A stretch of 40,922 bases of DNA from the NCBI GenBank assembly GCA_903875045.1, contig CAIQUS010000147.1:1-40922 (forward strand), given 5' to 3'. Below the pieces are notes generated by a model. It was not told where the DNA came from. It did not search any database and was given only the letters and a program-made list of their open reading frames with translations. The DNA comes from an uncultured Bacteroidales bacterium. GTDB taxonomy: Bacteria; Bacteroidota; Bacteroidia; Bacteroidales; FEN-979. The position numbers were made by a program, and so were the translations under genes. The stretch's first letter is position 1. Each line of letters opens with the position of its first letter. Below are positions 8,474-17,300 of this stretch, in pieces.

Positions 8474-8480
8474 TCCATTG

Positions 8481-9896
8481 TTACAGCCTGTATTTCTTTA
8501 TTTTATACCTCAGTGTATCCCTTGAAATCCTGAGAAGCTTTGATGCTTTGGTTTGATTATTTTCAGATTTGTCCAACGCCTGTTTGATGACCTGTTTTTC
8601 AAGGCCGAATAATGACAGGCCACCTTCGGGGATCTCGATTTCACCGGGAGGCAGTGTGTTATCACTTGAAAAATAGTTCTTAGGAACTTCAATGGCATCT
8701 ACCTCAAAGCCATGATCAAGATGCATGATTTCTCCCGGAAGGCAATCGGCCTGTAAAACACTCGTGGTTTCAAGGATCACTGCACGTTCAATCACATTCC
8801 GCAGTTCCCTGATGTTTCCCGGCCAATCGTATTTCTTCAACAATTCAATGGCTGATTTGTGAATGCTGCTGATGTTTTTCTTAAACTGGTTGTTGTAGTA
8901 TTTAATAAAATAATCGGTTAAAAGGGGGATATCATCTTTATGCTCGCGCAGGGCTGGCAGGGTGATCTGGAATACTTTCAGCCGGTAATACAAATCCTCC
9001 CGGAATAATTTTTCATCTACTGCTTTCTTTAAATCTTTGTTGGTTGCCGCAATAATCCTGATTTCAACAGGAATGCCTGCCGTACCCCCTAAACGCCTGA
9101 TCACCCGGTTTTCGAGGACATTCAACAGTTTTATCTGGGTCGACATATTTATTTCGCCGATTTCATCTAAAAAAACAGTCCCTCCGTCAGCAATTTCAAA
9201 CAATCCCTTTTTTTGCTGCTTTGCATCTGTAAATGCACCCTTTTCATAACCGAAAAGTTCACTTTCCAGCAGGCTTTCGGGCAATGAAGAGCAATTAATG
9301 GTCACAAAAGGCCTGGTATTTTGTGAACCCTCATAATGGATTGCCCGTGCGAATAAATCCTTTCCGGTACCACTCTCACCAAGCAGTAAAATGGTGGTGG
9401 TTTGGGTTCTGGCGATCTTTTTTGAGAGTTGGATGATCTGCCTCAATGCTGCCGATTCCCCAATGATGTGATCGAATGTAACCGTCTCTTTCTGCTGGCG
9501 TCGCAGCAACTGGACTTCCTTGGTAATGGCGAGTTTTTGCTTTATGTTGCCAAGGATTACCTCAACCTCTTCAAACGAAAACGGTTTGTTGATATACTCC
9601 GATGCCCCGGCTTTCATGGCGCTCACGGCAGTATCGATCGATCCGAAGGCAGTCATAAACACAATGGCGGTTTCTTCATCCATTGATTTAATTTTCCGGA
9701 TCACTTCCAGTCCCTGCATCTGAGGTAACTTGTTATCGGTAAATACGATTTCCGGCTGATGCAGTTCAAATTCCCTGAGGCCCTCTTCTCCCGATTCGGC
9801 AGAGAAAACTTTATAGCCTTTTGAACTTAAATGTTTTTCAAGCGACCAGCGGATTAACTTCTCATCCTCGATGATCAGGATCTTTAATTGCTTCAT
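8481..9896 (-). CDS. NtrC-family sigma-54-dependent response regulator
   Basis: 471 residues, taking the start MKQLKILIIEDE, which follows the kinase gene by 10 bp. A longer frame would run into that gene. Receiver domain about 1-120: acidic pocket E10-D11-E12, phosphorylation site Asp54 in VFTDNKLPQ, and Lys104 in NKP. AAA+ domain about 140-370: Walker A GESGTGKD at 173-180, Walker B VFLDEIGE, and R-fingers in REDLYYRL. The sigma-54 contact loop reads GAFTDA (220-225) instead of the canonical GAFTGA. A Fis-type helix-turn-helix closes the protein (TKASKLLRISRDTLRYKIKK). It should activate sigma-54 promoters from upstream sites when phosphorylated by the neighbouring haem-containing kinase. 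It is the last gene of an operon that begins with a sigma-54-type promoter, so positive autoregulation is likely. Confidence 0.93.
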   Translation of the reverse strand: MKQLKILIIEDEKLIRWSLEKHLSSKGYKVFSAESGEEGLREFELHQPEIVFTDNKLPQMQGLEVIRKIKSMDEETAIVFMTAFGSIDTAVSAMKAGASEYINKPFSFEEVEVILGNIKQKLAITKEVQLLRRQQKETVTFDHIIGESAALRQIIQLSKKIARTQTTTILLLGESGTGKDLFARAIHYEGSQNTRPFVTINCSSLPESLLESELFGYEKGAFTDAKQQKKGLFEIADGGTVFLDEIGEINMSTQIKLLNVLENRVIRRLGGTAGIPVEIRIIAATNKDLKKAVDEKLFREDLYYRLKVFQITLPALREHKDDIPLLTDYFIKYYNNQFKKNISSIHKSAIELLKKYDWPGNIRELRNVIERAVILETTSVLQADCLPGEIMHLDHGFEVDAIEVPKNYFSSDNTLPPGEIEIPEGGLSLFGLEKQVIKQALDKSENNQTKASKLLRISRDTLRYKIKKYRL

Positions 9897-9906
9897 AAAT
9901 ACTATT

Positions 9907-11379
9907 CTAAAAACTTCTATGACCATTTGTTGTTTGAACCGGCAGTGAGATAAAAAAGGTACATCCAACATCTTTGTTGTTCTCAAACCAGATTTCCCCT
10001 TTATGTTTTTCAATGATATCCTTTGAAATGGCCAATCCCAAACCAGTACCTTTGGTATGTGTTGTAAAGAACGGCTTAAAAATATCATCTTCTATCTCTT
10101 TTGGAATGCCCGTGCCATTATCCCTCACAGCAATGATAAGAATTTTTCGGGCCTTGTCATAACTGGTTTTGTAAGAGATAACTGCGTGATCATTGGTGGC
10201 TTTGATGGCGTTGAAACTGAGATTCAGTAAGATGTTTTCCAAAAGTTCATGATCAAATAACAGTATTGGCAAATCCTCCTGAAGATCCATCTCAAAATTG
10301 ATCTGTTTTTCATGGGCCTGATGTCGTAAGAAGAAAACCATCGACCGGATCACTTCATTGATATCCCCTTCATGTAAGCTGATATCCTTGGCCCTTGAAT
10401 ATTTTAACAGATTTGATATCGCATGTTCAACCCGGTTTGCCTGACGTTGAATCTCCTCCAGGATTGGCTTGTTGCGATCATCTTTTGAGTCGGCAATGAT
10501 TATTTCCATGGCCCTGGCAATGCCGGTGATCGGATTTCTGATTTCATGTGCGATCCTGGCTGACATTTCACCGATGGTGGCCAGTTTTTGTGAATTCTGC
10601 AGTTCCTTCTGATGAAACAGGTTGAGTTCACGCTGAGTCCTTTCAAAGGTGTCGAGCATTTCATTGAAACTTTTGCCAAGGCTGCCAAGCTCTTTTACTT
10701 CGGGAATGGCCAGTCTCATTTCGAGATTCCCCTTGTTGATCAGGGTGATGGTTGACCGGAAGTGGCTCAACGAACTCCGGATATACCGATAATGAAGGTA
10801 TGCAACCAGCCCGAAGATACCAAAGAGCAGCAAGATCGTATACAGGAAGCTAAAATTCCAGGTATATGAAATAATTTTCTCTGTGCCATGATTTGAAACA
10901 TCCAGAATAATCAAACCCAATGTTTTTTGAGCAGGACTATGACATGAATAGCAGGACGTTGTGTTTTGCATCCGGATAAATATCCGGTTGAACGGGATGG
11001 GTTCCTGCAGATAAGTTACAATAGATATTTCCTTCTTCTGCGAAAATAATTGTTTGAAAAGCAGGGTGTCCATTTTAAGTGCCCTGTAGTTTTGAGGGTA
11101 AATCACCTGCGATTTGGCATTGACCAGAAAGGTTCTCAGTATATCTTTATTTTGCTCTGTGTTTTTCAACATGGGACGTATAATTGTACCATCCTGCTGT
11201 CGGATTGAAAAATAATACTGATCGCGCAAAAGGTTCAGGTGTTCAATATTCTCTTCGGTATTTAATATCAATTTATTCTTCAGGGAAAAGTTATAGATGG
11301 TAAAAGCGATCATGGAGTAAATCGTAATCCCGATGATGAGTGTGGCAATTATTTTAACCCGGAAAGAAAACCAATTCAT
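9907..11379 (-). CDS. Sensor histidine kinase with periplasmic haem c motif
   Basis: 490 residues. Membrane helix about 8-30; periplasmic sensor about 31-170; second helix about 173-196; HAMP linker about 197-250. The HisKA dimerisation domain carries His278 in ARIAHEIRNP, and the HATPase domain shows DNGTGIP, FKPFFTTHTKGTGLGL. The sensor domain contains CYSCH (Cys143, Cys146, His147), in the context NTTSCYSCHSPAQKTLGLI, directly before the second helix. A CXXCH at this place is the mark of a covalently bound haem c and is known from redox-sensing kinases and chemoreceptors of metal-reducing bacteria. The kinase should sense redox state, or a gas bound to haem, and phosphorylate the response regulator encoded 10 bp downstream. 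It follows the 12-haem cytochrome gene by 19 bp. Confidence 0.92.
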   Translation of the reverse strand: MNWFSFRVKIIATLIIGITIYSMIAFTIYNFSLKNKLILNTEENIEHLNLLRDQYYFSIRQQDGTIIRPMLKNTEQNKDILRTFLVNAKSQVIYPQNYRALKMDTLLFKQLFSQKKEISIVTYLQEPIPFNRIFIRMQNTTSCYSCHSPAQKTLGLIILDVSNHGTEKIISYTWNFSFLYTILLLFGIFGLVAYLHYRYIRSSLSHFRSTITLINKGNLEMRLAIPEVKELGSLGKSFNEMLDTFERTQRELNLFHQKELQNSQKLATIGEMSARIAHEIRNPITGIARAMEIIIADSKDDRNKPILEEIQRQANRVEHAISNLLKYSRAKDISLHEGDINEVIRSMVFFLRHQAHEKQINFEMDLQEDLPILLFDHELLENILLNLSFNAIKATNDHAVISYKTSYDKARKILIIAVRDNGTGIPKEIEDDIFKPFFTTHTKGTGLGLAISKDIIEKHKGEIWFENNKDVGCTFFISLPVQTTNGHRSF

Positions 11380-11398
11380 TTCATCTGCATCTAAAAAG

Positions 11399-13110
11399 TT
11401 AATAACTCAGGGGATTATGATTTTTTCCATGACAAGTAAGATAGCATTGACCATGATGGCCGCCCATATCCACAAATTTCAACTGTCCTGATGAACTTGG
11501 GGTGGTTACCCCGGCTTTAAAATTTATCAGGTTTGTGTTGTTTGACTGGGTTCCCTGCGTAATACTGATCCCATGTGGATCATGACAAGTATTGCATGGA
11601 GCCCTCACCTCCGACTGAAGGTGCTTATTATGTTCTTTAAAGGAAGCATCACTTAAAATAGAAGCACGGCTGTGGCAGCTGTAACAGAGTGCATACGCAG
11701 ATGGTGATTCGGTAGTACCCGTTGCAGTGGTACCGCCATCATTGGTAAGGTTCTGCAACTTTAATATGTGTGGATAAATTGAGCCATGCGGACCGGCAGT
11801 GGACGAAGAGCCATCGCCGGCATGGCAACTGGTACAGTACATAATGCTGGAAGTTGTCCAGGGTGATATCAAACTGGGGACCATGGTATTTTTACCCATC
11901 GCCGACACGGGATGATAGGAAGGGTTTGCCGGGGCAAATTCGAGGAGCGCACTGTTCTGAACTAAAATTCTGGGGGTTGCCGGTGGCGGTGAACCCGAAC
12001 TTCCGGCATGGCACCGGTAGCATATCTCGTATTCATAAGATGCCGGGTTTATCGCGGTGCCGGTTTGTGTGATGCCCTTTACACCGGCTAAAGCGCCACT
12101 TGCATTCGGTGGAGCCGCCTCCATGTTTTTTGCAGCATGCGGATTATGGCAATCAACACATTCAACATGCATGTTGGTATACAACTGGTTGGGTTCATTC
12201 GGAACGTGAATTTTGAGGTAGTTGCCAATATTGTGTTTGTACGACTTATTAAACTCGGCTGCAATATTTTTCGCAGCCACATTTCCGTTATGGCAATCGA
12301 GGCAGTTATTCTCTTCATTCTGATACTTTAACAGCATCACATCTGAACCGGAATTATGCGGATTGTGGCAGCTTTCACAACCATTTTGTGCTACCGTGGT
12401 GTAAGATGGCGGGGTGTAGGGCCATGGATCAGGAGGCGTGTCATTCCAGGTTTTTGTCGAAGTACTGTGACTGCTTGCCGGCCAATATTCCCGTTGATGA
12501 CAGCTATTACACAAATTGGAATTTTCAGTGGTTGTGACCAGAAAAGTGAAATCATGTTTTTATGCGGATTGTGACAGGAGGTACATTGTACTTTGCCTTT
12601 TTCGAGCGACACAGGCGGAATGATCGCGGAAGGCGGTCTTAACTGGCCATCTGCCAAGGCCAGAGATGAGGTATAAAGAAATGAAATGGGGTGGTCGTTT
12701 TTCAGATTTGTATTCAGGTTAGATAATCCGGCCGGCATGGTGGTTACACCTTCCTGGAAAGCCCTGACAGATGACCGGCTGATTACGCTTCCCAAAGCGA
12801 TGGTCCCATCGTGGCATGAAAGACAAAGGATGGAAGTCCCATCGGGCTGCCCGGGCAAAGCCTGCAAGGTTGAACTGGAATATAGTGTGTAAATCACTCC
12901 CTGATCATTTCTGTTCCATAACGGGGTCAACGGTCTGCTGCTGTGTGGTGTATGACAAAACAGACAAATCTCGGTCTCGCTCGATGATTTTAAATCACCT
13001 GGTCCCTGTACGGAAAGATTGTGTTTGGTTGTAACAATTGATTGTGAATATATCATGGCAGGAAGCCACAAAATCATAAGTATTATATATGGCAGTAAAA
13101 TCTTTTTCAT
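11399..13110 (-). pseudogene. Dodecahaem cytochrome c gene interrupted by one frameshift
   Basis: One reading frame (12391-13110) gives a signal peptide (MKKILLPYIILMILWLPAMIYSQ) and CLFCH, CLSCH, CTSCH, then degenerates after CTSCHNPHKN. The next frame (to 11399) continues sensibly with HDFTFLVTTTENSNLCNSCH and carries CNSCH, CESCH, CLDCH, CVDCH, CYRCH, CTSCH, CYSCH, CNTCH and a final CYLTCH (CX3CH). The switch is at the A5 run 12557-12561 (minus strand); one more A would join the frames. The 4-haem paralogue at 7527-8156 is uninterrupted across the equivalent point, so this is one gene, of about 570 residues and 12 haem sites. The break may be a homopolymer read error or a true lesion. The C-terminal half is homologous to the end of the giant cytochrome at 17728-24630. 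Its ATG overlaps the stop of the upstream NHL gene (ATGA). Confidence 0.85.
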
Positions 13111-14141
13111 TTTTTATTCCCATAAACAAGCTGAAACACCTGTATCCTTGAGTTGTAACAATCAGCTATATAGACAAAATCGCTGTCATCGATAAAAATA
13201 CCTGATGGCATCCAGAATTCTCCCTGCTTCTGCCCCTGGTTGCCCAGGTTGTAAAGAAAAACACCTTTCATGTCGAATACCTGTACAACATGAAACAACG
13301 CATCTACAATATAAATATTTCCATGTGAATCCGTTGCTATTCCCTTTGGCCGGGCAAAATACCCTGACGCATCGCCCGGTTCCCCGAAAACAGAAATGAC
13401 CTCCCCCTCAGAACTTAAAATCTGCACCCTGAAATTCATGGCGTCGATGACATAAAGAAGGCCGGCTTTATCGATCCATATATGTGTCGGATAATTAAAT
13501 TCTCCGGCTGCAGTACCCCTGGAACCAATGTGTTTGACAATTTCACCCTTTTCATTCAAAACTGCAATGCGATGTGCATTGGTTTCGACCACATAAATTT
13601 GATTTGTCACGGATGAAAAAGCGATACCTGTTGGCTGATCCAATGGTATTGTGTCGTTCAATATCTGAAGTTGCTTTTTTTCCGGAAGAATTTTATAAAT
13701 TTTCTTTGCGTGGGAGTCAGTAAAGATAAAACCGTCTGGTGGGATCGCACAAATTCCAACCAATGAAGAAAAGTCGAAAGTTGACTTTCTGATAAAGTGG
13801 GGGATTTCACCCACCTCTCGCTGGACATGAAAAATTGATTTGGCACCTTGGTCCAAAATCCAGAAATTTCCCGGATTTAAGGCTAAAACCGAAACAGGTC
13901 TTGATAAAACAGGTGTTTTCTTTCCAAGGAAAATGGCATTGAACCTGGTCTTGAAAGTATGGGTTTTTTGTTTTTTATCCGCTGATGGCCATTGCTTTAC
14001 CCACCGGATCTGAGGTATCTCCAAAGATTTCTGAGGTATTGCAGTGATGGTATCCTGGGAATGCCCGGAAAAACCAAGACCGGCAAACACCAGTAAAGAA
14101 ATTACGGGAGTTTTAAGATGGGTCACAACACTGGCTATCAT
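13107..14141 (-). CDS. NHL-repeat beta-propeller protein, secreted
   Basis: 344 residues from the ATG at 14141; a TTG five codons upstream (14156) is an alternative. A hydrophobic segment (TPVISLLVFAGLGFSGHSQ) acts as signal peptide. NHL blades are visible from about residue 75 to the end, e.g. QPTGIAFSSVTNQIYVVETN, YPTHIWIDKAGLLYVIDAMN, ARPKGIATDSHGNIYIVDAL and MPSGIFIDDSDFVYIADCYN. It is similar in plan to the NHL lipoprotein at 6283-7380 but lacks a lipobox. As first gene of the minus-strand operon it precedes the 12-haem cytochrome with a 4-bp ATGA overlap, which argues that the two products work together, perhaps as scaffold and cytochrome. A putative enhancer dyad lies inside its coding sequence at 13797-13814. 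Confidence 0.87.
   Translation of the reverse strand: MIASVVTHLKTPVISLLVFAGLGFSGHSQDTITAIPQKSLEIPQIRWVKQWPSADKKQKTHTFKTRFNAIFLGKKTPVLSRPVSVLALNPGNFWILDQGAKSIFHVQREVGEIPHFIRKSTFDFSSLVGICAIPPDGFIFTDSHAKKIYKILPEKKQLQILNDTIPLDQPTGIAFSSVTNQIYVVETNAHRIAVLNEKGEIVKHIGSRGTAAGEFNYPTHIWIDKAGLLYVIDAMNFRVQILSSEGEVISVFGEPGDASGYFARPKGIATDSHGNIYIVDALFHVVQVFDMKGVFLYNLGNQGQKQGEFWMPSGIFIDDSDFVYIADCYNSRIQVFQLVYGNKK
13797..13814. promoter_or_regulatory. Putative enhancer dyad C inside NHL gene
   Basis: The sequence GTGGGGGATTTCACCCAC is a third GTGGG-N8-CCCAC dyad. It agrees with dyad B at 14 of 18 positions. It lies about 450 bp upstream of the predicted plus-strand start near 14260, and inside the divergent NHL gene. 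Its coding location means that chance or codon constraint cannot be excluded. Confidence 0.35.
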
Positions 14142-14202
14142 GGAGAATAACGACAAAATGCAAAGGTATCAGGATTTGTAAAAGGGATTAACAATTGGCC
14201 AT

Positions 14203-14219
14203 AGCAAATTCCGTGCTAA
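14203..14219 (-). promoter_or_regulatory. Sigma-54-like promoter of the NHL/12-haem/kinase/regulator operon
   Basis: The minus strand reads TTAGCACGGAATTTGCT. It fits the consensus YTGGCACGRNNNTTGCW at every position except that the first G of the -24 doublet is A. The predicted start of transcription is near 14193, about 50 bases before the ATG at 14141. Confidence 0.5.
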
Positions 14220-14233
14220 AAAATTTACGAAGG

Positions 14234-14252
14234 TTGGCATAATTGTTGCCAA
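14234..14252. promoter_or_regulatory. Palindromic, bidirectional sigma-54-like promoter
   Basis: The sequence TTGGCATAATTGTTGCCAA is an inverted repeat (TTGGCA ... TGCCAA). On the plus strand it reads TTGGCA-N7-TGCC with an exact GG-N10-GC spacing and the -12 TTGC, pointing to 14316 with a start near 14260. On the minus strand the same bases again give GG-N10-GC (-12 ATGC), pointing to 14141. The plus orientation is the better match. Confidence 0.6.
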
Positions 14253-14315
14253 GGCCAATTCCACCACATTAAAAAGTAAAAACAAAAAATGTTTGTAACT
14301 TTATAAGAAAATGTC

Positions 14316-17300
14316 ATGAAGCTGATAAATAACCTTATTGTTTTGCTGGGGATCATGATCGTTTCTATCAGCAGCATTCATGGTCAGGGTTCCCCTGGTG
14401 GTTTTGCATACGCATCCACCATAAGTGATAGTTTGTCATCGCCTGTGCGGATGGCCATTGACAACATGGACAACATTTATGTAACGGATGCTTTTCAGAA
14501 AAAAATCCGAAAATACAATGCTGCCGGTGTATATACCGGTTCAATCGTGACAGCAGGTTCCCCAATATCCATCGCCATCAACGAGGCAAATCAAATTTTT
14601 ATCGGGGATGGGGAAACAGGTAAAATTTTCAAGCTCCTTTCAAATGGAACAGCTGCCGAATTTTACGCAGGTACGGTTTTTCCCACATCCATGGTGTTTT
14701 GTTCCGATGGGTTTCTTTACGTTTCAGACAGTAAACTTCAACGGGTGGTTGTTCTCAACTTATCAGGAAATCTGGTAAGGACCATCGGAGCCGGAACATT
14801 AACTTTTCCAACAGGAATTGCCTTTGATAAAAAAAATAACCGGATACTTGTTGCGGAGCACGGTGGGATCGGTACAGGTTTTAATCCTGTGGTGAAAATC
14901 AGAATTTATGGATTGACAGGTAATCTGATTACCAGTTTCGGTTCCCATGGCTACGGGGACGGGAAATTTTACCGGATTCAGGGTTTGGCTACAGGCCGAT
15001 GTGGTGAGATTTATGTCCCGGAACCTTATCAGGGCAATGTAAGTGTTTTTAACGAAACCACCATTTTTGCAACCAGGTTTGGCCACTACGGGGATAGCAT
15101 TGGTCAGCTGCGTGTTCCATTGGATATCGCCATTAATTCACAGGATAAGATTTTCATTACTGCTGAAAACAATGGGGCGATTGAAGTGTATGATATCAAT
15201 TACCTGTTGCCTACTGCAAATATTACCTGCGGAGATAAAACAATTTGTGCAGGGACAACCACTGATATTCCGGTTCACTTTACAGGTACTGCCCCATGGA
15301 CATTTACCTATACCATCAATGGCACAAACCCTGTAACCATCAGCAATACCATCAGCAATCCATATATCCTGACTGTTTCTGCTCCCGGGAATTATCAGGT
15401 AACAGCCGTTTCAGATTCAAGTCACACAGGGACATGTTTTTCGGGAAATTCGATCATTGCCGTTAATGCTATCATTCCAACCGCTACCCTTGCAAGCGGA
15501 AACTTCGGGTTCTGTCCTGGTCAGACAGCCTCAATTCCTGTTGAATTTACCGGTACATCCCCATGGACATTCACTTTCACCAGGAACGGCACAAACCCTC
15601 AAACTATAAGCAATGTGACCACCAATCCATATTTGCTGAGTGTTTCCGAAGCCGGCACTTACCAACTTACTGCATTGTCGGGTGGTGGATGTGCCGGTTC
15701 TGTTTTTTCAGGAAATGCCATAGTGACCTCCCACATCGCCCCCAACGCATCCATTATTAACGGGAATACCAGCATTTGTGCGGGTGATTCGACAAACCTG
15801 GTTATCGGGTTTACCGGAGCGGCCCCCTGGTCGTTCACCTATACCATTAACAATGCGAATCCTGTAACAATCAACAGTATCACTGATAATCCTTATCTTT
15901 TGCCTGTCTCGCTTGCCGGAAGTTACAAAATCATTGAAGTACAGGATGCTTTCTGTTTAAGCACTCTTTCCGCTAATGGTGTTGACGTCATGGTCAAAGC
16001 ATTGCCAACCTCAGATGTCTCTTCGGGTAATGCTGCTATTTGTCCGGGAAATACAACCAGCATTATTGTTGATTTAACGGGTCTGGCACCATGGAATTTT
16101 ACCTATACCATGAATGGCATCAACCCGGTAACCATCAGCGGGGTGACCTTCACCCCTTATGTTTTACCTGTTTCCCAGGCCGGCAATTATCAGGTAACTG
16201 CCTTATCGGATGCTGGTTGTGCCGGAATAAGTTTTACCGGGGCAGCCCTCATAACCGTAAATCCATTGCCGGCTGTCACGCTTGGCCCACCTGCAGCTAT
16301 ATGTAACGGTGATTCGCTTGTGATCGATGCAGGCGCCGGTTTTCTCCGTTATCTGTGGAGTGATTCCACTACCGGCACCACCATGACCGCACATAGCGCC
16401 GGCATTTACAGCGTAACGGTTACCGATTACAATGGCTGCCAGAATTCTGCTTCAAAAATCATCACCTCATTTACTTTGCCCACTTCGGCCATGACCAGTG
16501 GAAATGCAACCATTTGCACGGGAGAAACAACAGATTTGTCAGTTGCACTTACCGGAACACCGCCCTGGTCGATTACTTATACCGTGAACGGTATGAATCA
16601 GCAAACCGTCAGCAATATCATGGCCAGTCCATACCTGTTGAACGTGTACCAACCCGGCGGTTATCAGATCATTCAAACCACCGATGCACATTGCAGCAAT
16701 CCTGCCTCCTCCCAGGTAGCTGTGGTTACCGTGAATCCATTGCCGACTTATAATTTTTCATCAGGAAATGCGTCGATCTGCTCAGGACAATCGACCAACC
16801 TGGTTATCGATTTTACAGGAACACCGCCATGGAGTTTCACATATACTTTAAACGGCACCAATCCTGTAACATTCAATGGGGTCATGGTCAGCCCAATGGT
16901 CATGCAGATATCGCAGGCTGGCACTTATGAAATCATCGCCTTGTCGGATGCCTTTTGCACAGGGCCGGCCTATAACGGAACCGCTACCATTGTTGAAAAT
17001 TCCTTACCTGCAGTTAACCTTGGCCCCGATGTGACCATTTGCGAAGGCGATACAATTACCCTCGATGCCGGATGTTCGTTTGCAGGATATTTATGGAACA
17101 ACGGGAGTACCGGCCAAACACTGCAAGTGAGTGATGCTGGAAGTTATGCGGTTACGGTAACAGACTACAATGGTTGCGCCAACTCCGACGGTATAATTAC
17201 AGGAATGACCGCACCCCCTGTTTCCCTTTTTACCAGCAGTTCGAATGGGCTCATTCTCAGTCTGTTTAATGCCTCACTCCATGCAACATCTTATCTTTGG

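Larger units (their letters stand above)
8157..8480. other. Regulatory intergenic region, no gene seen
   Basis: This 324-bp gap lies between the 4-haem cytochrome start and the end of the response-regulator gene. It holds the sigma-54-like promoter 8197-8213 and two tandem dyads at 8432-8449 and 8456-8473. It also holds a separate perfect 7-bp inverted repeat, ATCAGCA at 8316-8322 with TGCTGAT at 8337-8343, of unknown meaning. The open frames here lack signals of a real gene. Confidence 0.6.

Noticed and set aside
12557-12564. Programmed -1 frameshift at AAA AAC in the 12-haem gene
   Set aside because: The heptamer is T AAA AAC, so the P-site codon would re-pair with TAA, which is unfavourable, and I see no obvious stimulatory structure. 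A base lost from the A run is simpler.
13770-13788. AAAGTC-N7-GACTTT inverted repeat near dyad C
   Set aside because: It is a single copy within a coding sequence with no match at the other regulatory sites; chance is likely.
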